Source of the DNA: Symbiobacterium sp.
GTDB lineage: Bacteria > Bacillota > Sulfobacillia > UBA995 > UBA9673
Length of the DNA: 59,996 nt
Direction: 5' to 3'
Assembly (NCBI GenBank): GCA_020725405.1
Contig: DYFB01000017.1
Span: 1-59,996 of the forward strand
Shown piece by piece: positions 1-8,880 of the stretch (within the stretch, counting starts at the first letter, position 1; each line of letters begins with the position of its first letter). Below the pieces are notes generated by a model. The model was not told the origin of the DNA, searched no databases, and saw nothing but the letters and a program-made list of their open reading frames with translations. A program made the position numbers and the translations under genes.

Positions 1-1411
1 CGAGAACCGGCCTCCCCCCCGCCGTGTAGACGGGGATGAGCCGTACGGCCGCGAGCCCCTGGTCGTCAAGAGTGACGAGCAGGACGGCGCTGTCCATGGT
101 CGCCCTCGTCGTGTAGGTGAAGACGAAGTTCCCGAGGCTGTAGGCGATGAGCTTCCCCTTGTAGATCTCGATCCCCTGCAGGACGTGAGGGTGGTGCCCG
201 ATGACCATGTCCGCTCCGGCGTCCACCAGGGCCCGGCCCAGACGCTCCTGGTAGCGGTCCACGTCGTGGTCGCCCTCTATGCCCCAGTGCAGGCTGACGG
301 CGACGTAGTCGGCCTCGCCCCGCTCCTTGAGGCGGCGGATGGTCTCGAGGAGGGCGGCCTCGTGATAGTGGGTCACCGTGACCCCCGGCCGGGTGGACGA
401 GGCCACGCCGGCCGAGACGAACCACTGCGTCGCGGCGAGGAAGGCTATCCGGAGCCCGCCGGCCTCCATGATGACCGGGCTCAGGGCCGCGGCGAGGTCT
501 CGACCCGACCCGACCTGGCGTATCCCGTACTGCTCGAGGTAGGCGAGCGTGTCGAGGAAGGCGTCGAGGCCGTAGTCGAAAACATGGTTGTTTGCGGTCG
601 AGACGATGTCGACCCCAGCGTTCTTCAGGCCCGCCAACGCCTCCGGGGCGGCGCGGAAGACCCAGCGCTTGTCGACCGGGGTCCCGCGGGTCGACACGCA
701 GGACTCGAGGTTGACCATGGCGATGTCGGCCGCCGCGAGGACGGTCCGGACGCCGTCCCAGGGGTAGTCGGGACCGTGGGCGACGATACTCCTTCCGATG
801 CTCGAGGCCAGAAGGACGTCGCCGGCGAAGGCAACGGTCACCTCCCGGCGGGGACCGGGCGTCCCCGGCTCCTCCCCGCCCGGCTCCCCGCCCGGACCCG
901 CGCCCCCGCCGCCGGGAGTGGGGAGGAGGCGTCTCAAGGTCACCGCCCAGCGCACGGCATCCCACTCCACCACGAGGCCCGTCGTCTCGGCCACGAAGCG
1001 CACGGGGACCATCGTCGTCGAGCCCCAGAGGAAGGGGGCCGCGTCGAGCCCGACCGGCTCCCCGTCCACCGCGGCCTCGGCCCGGCCGAGCCACAGCTCT
1101 ATCCGCTTCCCGGGGGACTCGATGAGGACGCGGCCCGACTCGGCCTCCCAGGAAACCGTGGCCCCCAGCCGCTCGAAGAGGGCCCTGGCCGGGGCCAGGG
1201 TGTACCCGCCGGCCACGACGGCCGGGGCCGGCAGGGGCACCCTCACCCCGTCGAGGTAGATCCTGGTGTAGAAGAGCGGGCCGGATAGGTCCCCGGCGGC
1301 CAGGAGAGGTCCGGTCGCCGGGGGAGAGGCGGCAAGGAAGGTCAGCAGGGCGCAGGCGGTCCAGACGGCCAGGGCCCTTGCGAGCATTCTCCGGCCGGAG
1401 GCGGTGCGCAT
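1..1411 (-). CDS. CapA-type metallophosphatase with N-terminal stalk domain (partial, runs off window)
   Basis: The ORF track misses this gene because its stop lies beyond base 1. Reading from ATG at 1411 (GGAGATGA-type site upstream) gives 470 residues without a stop. Residues 1-30 form a signal peptide. Residues about 40-130 resemble the copper-amine-oxidase-like N-terminal (stalk) domain, which ends in a VPVRFVAE-type motif. From about residue 155 the CapA/poly-gamma-glutamate synthesis metallophosphatase fold follows, with metal-ligand motifs AFAGD, MVNLE, TANNH, LHWG, GHHPH and YSLGNF. The product is probably exported and works at the cell envelope. The family is linked to polyglutamate capsule synthesis or wall-associated phosphoesterase activity, and the substrate here is unknown. 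The extreme C-terminus is missing. Confidence 0.9.
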   Translation of the reverse strand, partial: MRTASGRRMLARALAVWTACALLTFLAASPPATGPLLAAGDLSGPLFYTRIYLDGVRVPLPAPAVVAGGYTLAPARALFERLGATVSWEAESGRVLIESPGKRIELWLGRAEAAVDGEPVGLDAAPFLWGSTTMVPVRFVAETTGLVVEWDAVRWAVTLRRLLPTPGGGGAGPGGEPGGEEPGTPGPRREVTVAFAGDVLLASSIGRSIVAHGPDYPWDGVRTVLAAADIAMVNLESCVSTRGTPVDKRWVFRAAPEALAGLKNAGVDIVSTANNHVFDYGLDAFLDTLAYLEQYGIRQVGSGRDLAAALSPVIMEAGGLRIAFLAATQWFVSAGVASSTRPGVTVTHYHEAALLETIRRLKERGEADYVAVSLHWGIEGDHDVDRYQERLGRALVDAGADMVIGHHPHVLQGIEIYKGKLIAYSLGNFVFTYTTRATMDSAVLLVTLDDQGLAAVRLIPVYTAGGRPVL

Positions 1412-1475
1412 GAGCGGTCATCTCCAGGTGGCACATTCTGGATAGAGGCCCGGGTCCGCCTCATGTTCGCCGGGG

Positions 1476-1489
1476 GGGATAATTGTCCC
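1476..1489. promoter_or_regulatory. Near-palindrome GGGATAATTGTCCC upstream of capA-like gene
   Basis: A 14-bp inverted repeat with one mismatched pair sits 65-78 bases upstream of the capA-like start, in a small AT-rich patch of otherwise GC-rich DNA. On the minus strand it reads GGGACAATTATCCC and could overlap a promoter -10 (AATTAT). It may be an operator, but no regulator is identified. Confidence 0.25.
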
Positions 1490-1510
1490 TGCATAGGAAA
1501 GGTCTGCCGC

Positions 1511-1630
1511 GAAGGTCGCCGGTCTCCGACGAAGGTCGCCGGCCTCGCGCGAAGGTCGCCGGCCTCGCGCGAAGGTCGCCGGCCCTGCGCGAAGGTCGCC
1601 GGCCCTGCGCGAAGGTCGCCGGCCCGTCCG
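1511..1630. repeat. Six tandem copies of a 20-bp GC-rich unit
   Basis: Six head-to-tail copies begin GAAGGTCGCCGG at 1511, 1531, 1551, 1571, 1591 and 1611. The first 12 bases are invariant and the last 8 vary. The repeat fills the gap between the methyltransferase stop (1659) and the capA-like promoter. There are no spacers, so it is not a CRISPR array. It belongs to the intergenic short-repeat style seen throughout this window. Confidence 0.9.
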
Positions 1631-1658
1631 GCCGGGAGGGGGCCTCCCCCCTGGTCCT

Positions 1659-2900
1659 CTAGTGGACCTGGAGGACCGCGAACTTCAGGTAGCGGGTTTC
1701 GGGTGCGGCCGGGAGGAAGGGGTGATCACGGGCCTGCGAGCGGACCTCGACGACGCGGATGCGGCGGCGCGTGTCGGCCGCGGCAGAGGCCAGAACCTCG
1801 AGGAAGAGGTCCTCGCCGAGATGCTGGGAGCAGGAGGAGGTCAGGAGGTGGCCGCCGGGCGGGATAAGACGCATCGCCCGCAGGTTTATCTCCTTGTAGC
1901 CCCGGACGGCCCCTTCGAGAGCGGCCCGGCTCTTGGCGAAGGCTGGCGGGTCGAGGATGACCGTATCCCAGGAGCGCCTGTCGGCGTCGGCCTGGCGGAG
2001 GAAGTCAAAGACGTTGGCCTCGACGAAGGAAACCCTTCCGTCGGCCCCTCCGTCCCCGCCCGCCCTTCTCTCGCCGTCAAGGCCGTTGAGGGCGACGTTC
2101 TCCCTGGCCAGGGCCAGCGCCTCGGGCGAGGAGTCAACGCCGAGGACCTCCCCGGCCCCGTATACCGCGGCCGCCACGGCGAAGCCGCCGGTGTAGCAGA
2201 AGCAGTCGAGAACCCGCCTTCCCCTAACGTAAGGGGCGATGGCCGCCCGATTCTCTCTCTGGTCGAGGAAGTAGCCGGTCTTCTGGCCCTCCTCGAGGTC
2301 GACAACCATCCTCCAGTCGCCTTCCCGGATGGTGACCCGCGGGACGGCCTCGCCCCAGCAGGGACCCTTCACCAGAGGGAGCCCCTCGAGGCGCCGGACC
2401 GGGGCGTCGTTCCGCTCGTAGGCTCCCCGCACCGGGAAGCTCGGGCCGGCCTCCTCGCGCACCAGCCGGACCAGGAAGTCCTTGACCTCCTCCACACCGA
2501 GGGCCAGCGTCTGGAAGACAAGCTGGCCGGCGTAGTAGTCGACGATGAACCCCGGCAGGTGGTCGGCCTCGGCGAAGACCAGCCGGAAGGCCCGCTCGCC
2601 GATGTCCTCCGGGAGGGCCCAGGCGGCGGCGCTCCACAAGGCCCGGCGGTAGTCCACGGCCTCGCGGACCCGGCGGCGGTAGAACTCCTCGTCGACAGGC
2701 TCGTCGCGGCGCCGGGTCAAGATGCGCACGAGGATCTGGGAGGCGGGGTTGACGTAGCCCCGCCCGACGAAGGCGCCCCGGGCGGTGACGACGTCGAGGA
2801 CCTCGCCGGGCCGGAAGTCGCCGCTGATGCGAGCGACCTCGGTTGCGAAGACCCAAGGATGGCCACCCCTTACCCGCTTCTCGCGGCCCGGGGCCAGAAT
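1659..2900 (-). CDS. RlmI-like class I SAM-dependent rRNA methyltransferase (COG1092)
   Basis: The protein matches the layout of 23S rRNA m5C methyltransferase RlmI. An N-terminal PUA-like region contains REKRVRGGHPWVF and PASQILVRIL. The Rossmann methyltransferase core has VLDCFCYTGGFAV for SAM binding and the catalytic-loop motif LDPPAFAKS. It ends in YLKFAVLQVH. The ORF track starts at an internal GTG (2729), which would cut off the PUA domain. Homology-like sequence continues in frame upstream to about 2905, and the frame stays open to a TAG at 2943-2945. That stretch contains no ATG, GTG or TTG. A strong GGAGGAAGG site lies at about 2933-2941. The start given here (ATT at 2900) is therefore a placeholder; a base error or a non-canonical start is likely. 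Confidence 0.8.
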   Translation of the reverse strand: MLAPGREKRVRGGHPWVFATEVARISGDFRPGEVLDVVTARGAFVGRGYVNPASQILVRILTRRRDEPVDEEFYRRRVREAVDYRRALWSAAAWALPEDIGERAFRLVFAEADHLPGFIVDYYAGQLVFQTLALGVEEVKDFLVRLVREEAGPSFPVRGAYERNDAPVRRLEGLPLVKGPCWGEAVPRVTIREGDWRMVVDLEEGQKTGYFLDQRENRAAIAPYVRGRRVLDCFCYTGGFAVAAAVYGAGEVLGVDSSPEALALARENVALNGLDGERRAGGDGGADGRVSFVEANVFDFLRQADADRRSWDTVILDPPAFAKSRAALEGAVRGYKEINLRAMRLIPPGGHLLTSSCSQHLGEDLFLEVLASAAADTRRRIRVVEVRSQARDHPFLPAAPETRYLKFAVLQVH

Positions 2901-3087
2901 GACGCGGGCGGTTCCGGTGCTCGCCGGGAAGACCTTCCTCCGCTAGAGAATGAGACCGGCGCAGGGCGCGCCAAGGCCATTCTACCGCCCGCCGGGCTCC
3001 CGTCGCAACGGCCGGCCCGTCCCCGGGTCCGGGCTCCGGCCGCGACGGCTGGCCCCGCGCCGCCCCTGTCCCCCGTACAACAGAAGA

Positions 3088-3119
3088 GGCACGGTGGGCG
3101 ACCGCTCACCCACCGTGCC
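3088..3119 (-). terminator. Rho-independent terminator of the fadN-fadA operon
   Basis: On the minus strand an 11-bp perfect stem (GGCACGGTGGG / CCCACCGTGCC) with a 10-base loop is followed by TCTTCTGTTGT. It lies about 150 bases after the fadA stop, beyond the 31-bp tandem repeats. The U-rich tail on the minus strand assigns it to the fad operon. Confidence 0.8.
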
Positions 3120-3143
3120 TCCGGTCTGACGCGCCCTGTCGAG

Positions 3144-3268
3144 GACCAACCTCCGGCCTGAGGCGGCTCTCGCAGACCAACCTCCGGCCTATAGGCGGCT
3201 CTCGCAGACCAACCTCCGGCCTGAGGCGGCTCTCGCAGACCAACCTCCGGCCTGAGGCGCCTCTCGAG
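3144..3268. repeat. Four tandem copies of a 31-bp unit behind fadA
   Basis: Copies begin GACCAACCTCCGGCCTGAGG at 3144, 3175, 3207 and 3238. The second copy carries one extra base (TATAGG instead of TGAGG), so the spacing is 31, 32 and 31. The array sits directly after the fadA stop and before its terminator, so it is part of the 3' untranslated region of the fad mRNA. There are no spacers and no coding periodicity. Confidence 0.9.
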
Positions 3269-3269
3269 C

Positions 3270-4451
3270 CTACCCCGCCCTTTCGAGCACGCCGGCGGCG
3301 CCCATGCCGCCGCCGATGCACATGCTGACAAGGCCCCAGCGGGCCTTACGGCGGGCCATCTCGCCCAGGAGGGTCACCGTCAGCTTCGCTCCGGTGCACC
3401 CGAGCGGATGGCCGAGAGCGATGGCCCCTCCGTTCAGGTTGACCTTGGCCGGGTCGAGGCCGAGCTTCCGCACGACGGCCAGAGCCTGGGCGGCGAAGGC
3501 CTCGTTGAGCTCGATGACGTCAATGTCCCCAAGGGTGACCCCGGCGTACTTGAGGGCCTTGGGGATGGCCTCGACCGGTCCGATGCCCATCACGTCGGGG
3601 TCGACCCCGCCAACGGCGAAGGACCGGAAGTAGGCCAGGGGCTTACAGCCGAGCCTACCGGCCTTCTCGGCCGACATGACCACGACGGCCGCCGCCGCGT
3701 CGCTCGTCTGCGAGGAGTTCCCGGCCGTGACCGTGCCATTCTGCTTGAAGGCCGGCCTGAGCTTGGCCAGGACCTCGGGGTTCGTGTCCGGCCGCACCCC
3801 CTCGTCGGTATCGAAGACTATCTCCTTCGCGACGACCTTGCCGTCGGGCCCGATCTCCTTCTGGACCACCTTGAGCGGGACTATCTCGTCCTTGAACTTC
3901 CCGTCCTTGATGGCCGCGGCGGCCTTACGATGGCTCTCGGTGGCGAAGAGGTCCTGGTCCTCGCGGCTCACTCCGTAGCGCTCGGCGACCTCCTCGGCGG
4001 TGAGACCCATGCCGAGGTAGACCTCCGGGAAGTTCTCGATGAGGTACGGGTTGGGGGCCATCTTGTTGCCCCCCATGGGCACGAGGCTCATGCTCTCCAC
4101 CCCGCCGGCCACGACCACCTCGGCCCACCCGCACATGACGGCCTGGGCCCCGAGGGCGATGGCCTGGAGGCCGGAGGAGCAGAACCGGTTCACCGTCTGC
4201 CCGCAGACGCCGACCGGCAGGCCGGCCCGCAGGAGGGCGATGCGGGCGACGTTCATCCCCTGCTCGGCCTCAGGAAAGGCGCAGCCGAGGATGACGTCGT
4301 CGATCTCCCCGGGTTCGAGCCCCTTGGCCCGGGCCACGGCTTCCTTGATGGCCACGGCGGCCATCTCCTCGGGCCGGGTCCGCCGGAGCGTCCCGCGCGG
4401 GGCCTTTCCCACCGCCGTCCGGACGGCGGAGACGATAACGGCTTCTCTCAT
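3270..4451 (-). CDS. fadA: Acetyl-CoA acyltransferase (thiolase)
   Basis: This 393-residue thiolase catalyses the last step of fatty-acid beta-oxidation, CoA-dependent cleavage of 3-ketoacyl-CoA. The nucleophile Cys is in [14 protein letters not shown], the catalytic His in [15 protein letters not shown], and the second active-site Cys in [12 protein letters not shown]. The length is normal for the family. The start ATG at 4451 has AGAGGGGTGAGACC before it. The ORF track extends this frame to 5999, but that upstream part is antisense shadow of fadN. It sits 14 bases behind fadN, the same order as the Bacillus fadN-fadA pair, and a terminator follows at 3088-3119. Confidence 0.95.
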   Translation of the reverse strand: MREAVIVSAVRTAVGKAPRGTLRRTRPEEMAAVAIKEAVARAKGLEPGEIDDVILGCAFPEAEQGMNVARIALLRAGLPVGVCGQTVNRFCSSGLQAIALGAQAVMCGWAEVVVAGGVESMSLVPMGGNKMAPNPYLIENFPEVYLGMGLTAEEVAERYGVSREDQDLFATESHRKAAAAIKDGKFKDEIVPLKVVQKEIGPDGKVVAKEIVFDTDEGVRPDTNPEVLAKLRPAFKQNGTVTAGNSSQTSDAAAAVVVMSAEKAGRLGCKPLAYFRSFAVGGVDPDVMGIGPVEAIPKALKYAGVTLGDIDVIELNEAFAAQALAVVRKLGLDPAKVNLNGGAIALGHPLGCTGAKLTVTLLGEMARRKARWGLVSMCIGGGMGAAGVLERAG

Positions 4452-4465
4452 GGTCTCACCCCTCT

Positions 4466-6883
4466 CTAGTTGCGCAAGGGCTTGTTGTTCATCAGCATGT
4501 ACTGCATGCGCTCGCGCGACTTCTCCTCCCGGCAGAGCTCGACGAAGGCCTCGCGCTCGAGGTCCAGGATGAACTGCTCGGAGACCTCGGCCCCGGCCGG
4601 AGCCTGACCACCGGTGAGGACGTAGGCTATCTTGTTGGCGATGAGCCGGTCGTGAGCGCTGATGTAGCCGCCCTTGAAGAGCTGGTAGGTCTGGGCCAGG
4701 AGCGTGGCCCGGCCGTCCTCGCCGACGACCTTGACCTTGGCCGGCTTGGGCGGGCGGAACCCCGCCGCGGCCATGCCCAGGACCTCCTGCTTGGCATCGT
4801 GGAAGTGGAAATCGCGGCTCACGCTGATGCGGTCGGTCGGCCGCATGTAGCCGAGCTTGATGCTCTCGGGACCGCTCGTCGCCACCTTGGCCATGGCGAT
4901 GGTCTCGAAGGCCCGGGCCACGGCGGGAAGCGGGTCCACAGGGAGCGGGCCGCCGGCCGGGAGGCTCTCCATGTTCCGGAGAAGGAGCTCCTTGCACCCG
5001 CCGCCGGCCGGCAGGAGCCCGACGCCGAACTCGACGCAGCCCATGTAGGTCTCGGCCGCGGCGACGACCCGGTGCCCGTGCATGACGATCTCGCACCCGC
5101 CGCCCAGGGCCAGGGAGTGCGGGGCCGTGACGACCGGCTTCGGGAAGTACTTCATGGCCATCAGGGCGTCCTGGAGCTGCCTCGAGGCCATGGCGATGTC
5201 GTCGAACTTCCCCTCGTTGGCGTACATGACAACCATAAGGAGATTGGCCCCGACGCAGTAGTTCTGGGCCTGGTTCCCCACGACGAGGCCGACCCAGCCG
5301 GGCTTGGCGACCTCCTCGAGAGCCATGTAGATGCCTTCGATGAGACCCGGCCCGATGGCCTGAGCCTGGGAGTGGAACTCGAGGCAGGCCACCCCATCGC
5401 CCAGGTCGACCAGGCTCACGTCCATGTTCCCGCAGACGATGCCCCTGGACTTCTTGATGTCGGCCAGGACGAAGGTCCGGGGGTCGGTCGGGAGCGGCAG
5501 GTAGCTGCGGGTCTTCCAGTCGTAGTAGAGTTTCCGGCCGCTTTCCTCCTTGTAGAAGGAGGTCCTGCCCGACTCGAGGAGGTCCTTGACCCAGTCCGGC
5601 ACCTCTTCGCCTTCGGCCGTCATCCGCGAGACGCTCTCCTGGAGCCCGATGGCGTCCCAGCTCTCGAAGGGGCCGAGCTCCCAGTTGAAGCCCCACTTCA
5701 TGGCGTTGTCGATGCTGAAGATGTCGTCGGCGATCTCCTGGGCCACCGAGGCCGCGTAGAGCAGACCCTTCTTGGTCATGGCCCAGACGAACTGCCCAGC
5801 CCGGTCCTCGGCCGAGACGAGCATCTTCAGGCGCTCGCCGACGTCGGTGACCTTCTTGGCCGCCTTGAGCGACGGGAAGTCCGGCTTCACCTGGGGGACG
5901 TACTCCATGGTCTGGAGGTTGAGGGCGAGGATGGTCTTCGAGCCGTCCGGGTTTCTCTCGACCTTGTAGAAGCCCTGCTTGGTCTTGTCCCCGAGCCACT
6001 TCCGCTTCATCATCTCCTCGAGGATGGGCGGCTTCTCAAACGGCTTCTTGGCCTCGGGGGTGGGCATGCAGTCGTAGACGTTCGAAGCCACGTGGTAGAG
6101 CGTGTCGAGGCCGACGATGTCGCCCGTGCGGAAGGTGGCGCTCTTGGGACGGCCCATCGGCCGGCCGGTGATGGCGTCGACCTCCTCGACCGTGTAACCC
6201 TTCTCCGTCGTGTAGCGCAGGCACTCGAGCATTCCGAAGACGCCGATGCGGTTACCGATGAAGTTCGGCGTATCTTTGCACATCACGATGCCCTTGCCGA
6301 GGACGGTCTCGCCGAACCACTTCATGTACTTGACGATCTCCGGGTCGGTCTCCCGGGCCGGGATCAGCTCGAGGAGCTTCATGTAGCGCGGGGGGTTGAA
6401 GAAGTGGGTCCCGAGGAAGTGCTTCTTGAACTCGGCCGACCGGCCCTCGAGCATGGCGTTGATGGAAATGCCCGAGGTGTTGGAGCTGACGATGGTCCCG
6501 GGCTTCCAGTGCTTCTCGACCTTCTCAAGGAGGCTCTTCTTGATGTCCAGCTTCTCGATGATGACCTCGATGATCCAGTCGACCTCGCCGCACCAGTCGA
6601 GATTGTCCTCGAAGTTGCCGATGGTGATGAGATCGGCGCTTTCCGGCACGTAGAAGGCCGCCGGCCGCGCCTTCAGGGCGTTATCGAGCCCTTGCGCCGC
6701 GAAGCGGTTCCGGACCTCGGGCGATTCGAGAGTGAGGCCCTTCTTCTTCTCGTCCTCGGTGAGCTCCCGGGGGACGATGTCAAGCAGGTAACTCGGAATG
6801 CCGACGTTGGCCAGGTGAGCGGCGATCCCCGCTCCCATGACCCCGGCCCCGAGAACGGCGACCTTGCGGATCTCTCTGGGCAC
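4466..6883 (-). CDS. fadN: 3-hydroxyacyl-CoA dehydrogenase / enoyl-CoA hydratase fusion
   Basis: This 805-residue protein is close to Bacillus FadN in length and domain order. The N-terminal NAD-binding dehydrogenase has [10 protein letters not shown] at about residue 10, and SSNTSGISI and [11 protein letters not shown] around 150-190. A second 3HCDH-C region follows. An enoyl-CoA hydratase/crotonase domain starts near residue 498, with [12 protein letters not shown] and [12 protein letters not shown]. This order, dehydrogenase first, distinguishes FadN from E. coli FadB. It performs hydration and NAD-dependent oxidation in beta-oxidation and passes product to the thiolase downstream. The GTG start at 6883 has AAGGGAGGGAAG upstream. 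Confidence 0.94.
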   Translation of the reverse strand: MPREIRKVAVLGAGVMGAGIAAHLANVGIPSYLLDIVPRELTEDEKKKGLTLESPEVRNRFAAQGLDNALKARPAAFYVPESADLITIGNFEDNLDWCGEVDWIIEVIIEKLDIKKSLLEKVEKHWKPGTIVSSNTSGISINAMLEGRSAEFKKHFLGTHFFNPPRYMKLLELIPARETDPEIVKYMKWFGETVLGKGIVMCKDTPNFIGNRIGVFGMLECLRYTTEKGYTVEEVDAITGRPMGRPKSATFRTGDIVGLDTLYHVASNVYDCMPTPEAKKPFEKPPILEEMMKRKWLGDKTKQGFYKVERNPDGSKTILALNLQTMEYVPQVKPDFPSLKAAKKVTDVGERLKMLVSAEDRAGQFVWAMTKKGLLYAASVAQEIADDIFSIDNAMKWGFNWELGPFESWDAIGLQESVSRMTAEGEEVPDWVKDLLESGRTSFYKEESGRKLYYDWKTRSYLPLPTDPRTFVLADIKKSRGIVCGNMDVSLVDLGDGVACLEFHSQAQAIGPGLIEGIYMALEEVAKPGWVGLVVGNQAQNYCVGANLLMVVMYANEGKFDDIAMASRQLQDALMAMKYFPKPVVTAPHSLALGGGCEIVMHGHRVVAAAETYMGCVEFGVGLLPAGGGCKELLLRNMESLPAGGPLPVDPLPAVARAFETIAMAKVATSGPESIKLGYMRPTDRISVSRDFHFHDAKQEVLGMAAAGFRPPKPAKVKVVGEDGRATLLAQTYQLFKGGYISAHDRLIANKIAYVLTGGQAPAGAEVSEQFILDLEREAFVELCREEKSRERMQYMLMNNKPLRN

Positions 6884-7384
6884 AGGCTTCCCTCCCTTGC
6901 CGTGCGTAAGTGATATGGAAACCGGCGTCTTATGGCGGCCGCCGGCGCCGCACCTTCGTCCGGCGACGCGTCATCCCGCCTCAGGCGGCTCCCGGCGGGA
7001 CGGTGGCTCGGAACCGCCTGCGGCGCGGGACGCGGCCCGTCCGTCCGGTCATCACCTCCCACTCCGCGGCCTGGGGCCGCCTATCCTCCGGGCCGGTCTG
7101 TCGCCGGGTCTTCTCTATGTGCGGAACGCCTCACATGCGACCAGGGCTTGGGCGCGGCCTGGGCCGGCCGCCACGCGGAACAGTCCGATGCGGTGGTCAA
7201 GAAGCGGCTGACACGCAATTCAGTTTCCTCAAACGACCGTTTGGTTCCTTCCGGCAACCGAAATGCAGGACAATTCCGTTCCGTCCGGCCCGGGGGCAAA
7301 GAGGACTCGCCCACTCAGGGGCCAACTCTCCTCGTGTTAGGGGTCCCTTTTCGGGCGCGAGGCCGCCTTTGGAGGCCGTAGCTC
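6884..7384. other. 500-base non-coding region upstream of fadN
   Basis: I find no convincing gene here. The listed ORFs in this stretch have shadow-like composition rich in Arg, Pro and Gly. The segment around 7205-7280 is clearly less GC-rich than its surroundings and contains the inverted repeat at 7230-7243. That makes it the likely control region for the fad operon, which would then have a long leader, or for the broken ORF beginning at 7385. Confidence 0.4.
7230..7243. promoter_or_regulatory. Inverted repeat CAAACGACCGTTTG, candidate TetR-type operator
   Basis: Six-base perfect arms CAAACG/CGTTTG flank a 2-base centre, in the AT-richer patch upstream of fadN. From memory it fits the CNAACGNNCGTTNG pattern reported for the TetR-family PaaR regulator of Thermus, which controls acyl-CoA catabolism. 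It is about 350 bases from the fadN start, which is far for an operator. No regulator gene is adjacent. Confidence 0.35.
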
Positions 7385-7773
7385 ATGGGATACGAGATGA
7401 CCCTCCACGACCTGGAGAACGCGCGGGCGCTGCTGTCCCGCCCGGGTCCTGCGGCACCGGCTGGCCGGCCGGGCTGACATCCGCCCCCTCGCTCCCGCGC
7501 CGGACAGCCCGGTTCGTCCTCTCCAACACCGTTCCGGGGCCGAAGGGAACCCTCGTGCTGCGCGCCTCCCAGGAGGAGTTCGGGCGGGCCCTGCGGGCCC
7601 ACCGGGTGACCATCTCCCGCGCCCCGGAGCCTGGGCAGGAGGGCCTTGTCCGACTCGGGCGACGCAGCCTGATCGTCGAGAGACCCGCGAGTCTCCGGGC
7701 CTTCCTTCTGGGGCAGGACCTGGGCGACCCTAGGGAGCGACCAGCTCCAGGGCCGTCTCCACGAACTGCTTGA
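7385..7773 (+). pseudogene. Possible frameshifted small ORF, function unknown
   Basis: An ATG at 7385 opens a protein-like start (MGYEMTLHDLENARALL) that stops after 30 residues at 7475-7477. Sequence with protein-like composition then continues in a different plus-strand frame (RTARFVLSNTVPGP, VTISRAP) to a stop at 7773. That stop lies inside the 3' end of the convergent redoxin gene. Joined together, these would give a protein of about 130 residues. I do not recognise the family. It may be a decayed gene, a gene with a sequencing frameshift, or chance coding bias. Confidence 0.25.
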
Positions 7774-8248
7774 GGGAGTTCCTGGTCCAGCCCAGCGTGT
7801 CCTTGCGGATCACCCCCATCCGGTCGATGTGGAAGGTCCGGGGGACGGCGGTGACGCGGTAGAGAGTGAAGGCCCGGTGGTCGGGGTCGAGGAGGACCCG
7901 GTGGCCGGTCCGGCCGAGGAAGGCCAGGTCGTCGACTGTGCCCTCGGAGACGATGACGAGGTCGAAGACCCTCTCCTCCAGCTCCCGCCTGGCGTAGCGC
8001 AGCTGCAGCACCTGCTCGCGGGATGGCGGCGACCCGTGGCTGAAGAAGATGAGGGCGAAGGGCCGTCCCTGGAAGTCGGTCGGGAGGCTCACCTTCTCCC
8101 GCGTGGCCAGGTCCTCGAGAGCGACCGGCGGAGCCGGCTTACCGACCGCGGGTAGGTCGCGTTTGGGTCCGGCCGGGTGGAGCCCGTAGGCCGCGAGGGC
8201 CCCCAGGAGCAGGGCGACCACGAGGAGGCCGGCGGTCGCCCGGGTCAC
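7730..8248 (-). CDS. Membrane-anchored thioredoxin-like protein lacking the CxxC motif
   Basis: This 172-residue protein has an N-terminal transmembrane anchor (about residues 5-25) followed by an AhpC/TSA-TlpA-like redoxin domain: VGKPAPPVALEDL, then ALIFFSHGSPPSREQ where the redox motif should be, and a VPRTFHID cis-Pro region. The paired cysteines are replaced by SPPS, so dithiol redox chemistry is unlikely. The GTG start at 8248 overlaps the TGA of the upstream redoxin (GTGA), implying translational coupling. The protein probably acts outside the membrane as a structural or regulatory partner of its Cys-containing neighbour. The ORF track's longer start adds shadow sequence. Confidence 0.82.
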   Translation of the reverse strand: MTRATAGLLVVALLLGALAAYGLHPAGPKRDLPAVGKPAPPVALEDLATREKVSLPTDFQGRPFALIFFSHGSPPSREQVLQLRYARRELEERVFDLVIVSEGTVDDLAFLGRTGHRVLLDPDHRAFTLYRVTAVPRTFHIDRMGVIRKDTLGWTRNSLKQFVETALELVAP

Positions 8249-8787
8249 TGTCCGCCCCCACCCCCGGTGAGGTCGGTGACCGTCTCCCGGACGGCCCCGG
8301 GGGACTCCTTCACGGACCACCCCGTCATAGTCCGGTGGACGAGTCCCGCGCGGTCGACGAAGACCGTGTGGGGGATGAACGTCACCCCGTAGGCCGAGAA
8401 TGCCTCTCCGCTAGGGTCGAGGAGGACCGGAAAGCCGGTCGGGGCGAGGTACTCGAGATCGGCCCTGGTGCCCGGGGTGACGACGAAGGCCGTGAAGCCC
8501 CTCTCTCCGAACTCGGTCAGGTGGGCCTTGAGGCCCTCGACCTCCTGCCGGCACGCGTGGCAGCCCTGGGAGAAGAACAGCAGAAGAAACGGCCGTCCCG
8601 CGAGCTCGGTCGGGATGCGGACCGGCAGTCCGGTGGCCGCGTCGGTGAGGGTCACCACTGGGGCCGGCTGTCCCGCCTCGAGCCCACCTACTTGGGCGCG
8701 CTGGGGAGCCGTGTACCACCGGAAGACGGTCCAGGTCGCCCCCACGACCACCAGCGCCAGTATCAGAAGAATCGTCGCCTTCCTCAA
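8245..8787 (-). CDS. Membrane-anchored TlpA/ResA-like thiol-disulfide redoxin
   Basis: This 180-residue protein has an N-terminal transmembrane helix (ATILLILALVVVGATW) and a redoxin domain. The active-site CHAC lies in FFSQGCHACRQEVEG, and a cis-Pro loop is at FIPHTVFVD. It probably reduces or exchanges disulfides on extracytoplasmic proteins, as ResA and TlpA do in cytochrome maturation or sporulation. The TTG start at 8787 is chosen because GAAGGGATGG lies about 8 bases upstream; the ORF track start at 9117 runs through the divergent neighbour. It is the first gene of a two-gene redoxin operon. The downstream paralogue has lost its cysteines. Confidence 0.85.
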   Translation of the reverse strand: MRKATILLILALVVVGATWTVFRWYTAPQRAQVGGLEAGQPAPVVTLTDAATGLPVRIPTELAGRPFLLLFFSQGCHACRQEVEGLKAHLTEFGERGFTAFVVTPGTRADLEYLAPTGFPVLLDPSGEAFSAYGVTFIPHTVFVDRAGLVHRTMTGWSVKESPGAVRETVTDLTGGGGGQ

Positions 8788-8880
8788 TCTGCCATCCCTT
8801 CCCACCGGCCTCAGGGGTTGAGCCCCGCCCGGGGCCGGGTAAGCTACCCTCCGGTGACCAGAACCCACGGGGGTTGGAGC

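Noticed and set aside
66-1436. 456-residue minus-strand ORF in the track
   Set aside because: It is an Arg/Pro/Gly-rich shadow. The real capA-like gene is in another minus-strand frame and runs off the left edge.
1511-1630. CRISPR array
   Set aside because: The units are contiguous with no spacers of unique sequence, so it is a simple tandem repeat. The same applies to 3144-3268.
4452-5999. N-terminal extension of the thiolase ORF
   Set aside because: The part beyond 4451 overlaps fadN out of frame. The thiolase begins at ATG 4451.
4652-6913. 753-residue plus-strand ORF over fadN
   Set aside because: Antisense shadow of fadN. The composition is dominated by Gly, Leu, Asp and Val, with no motifs.
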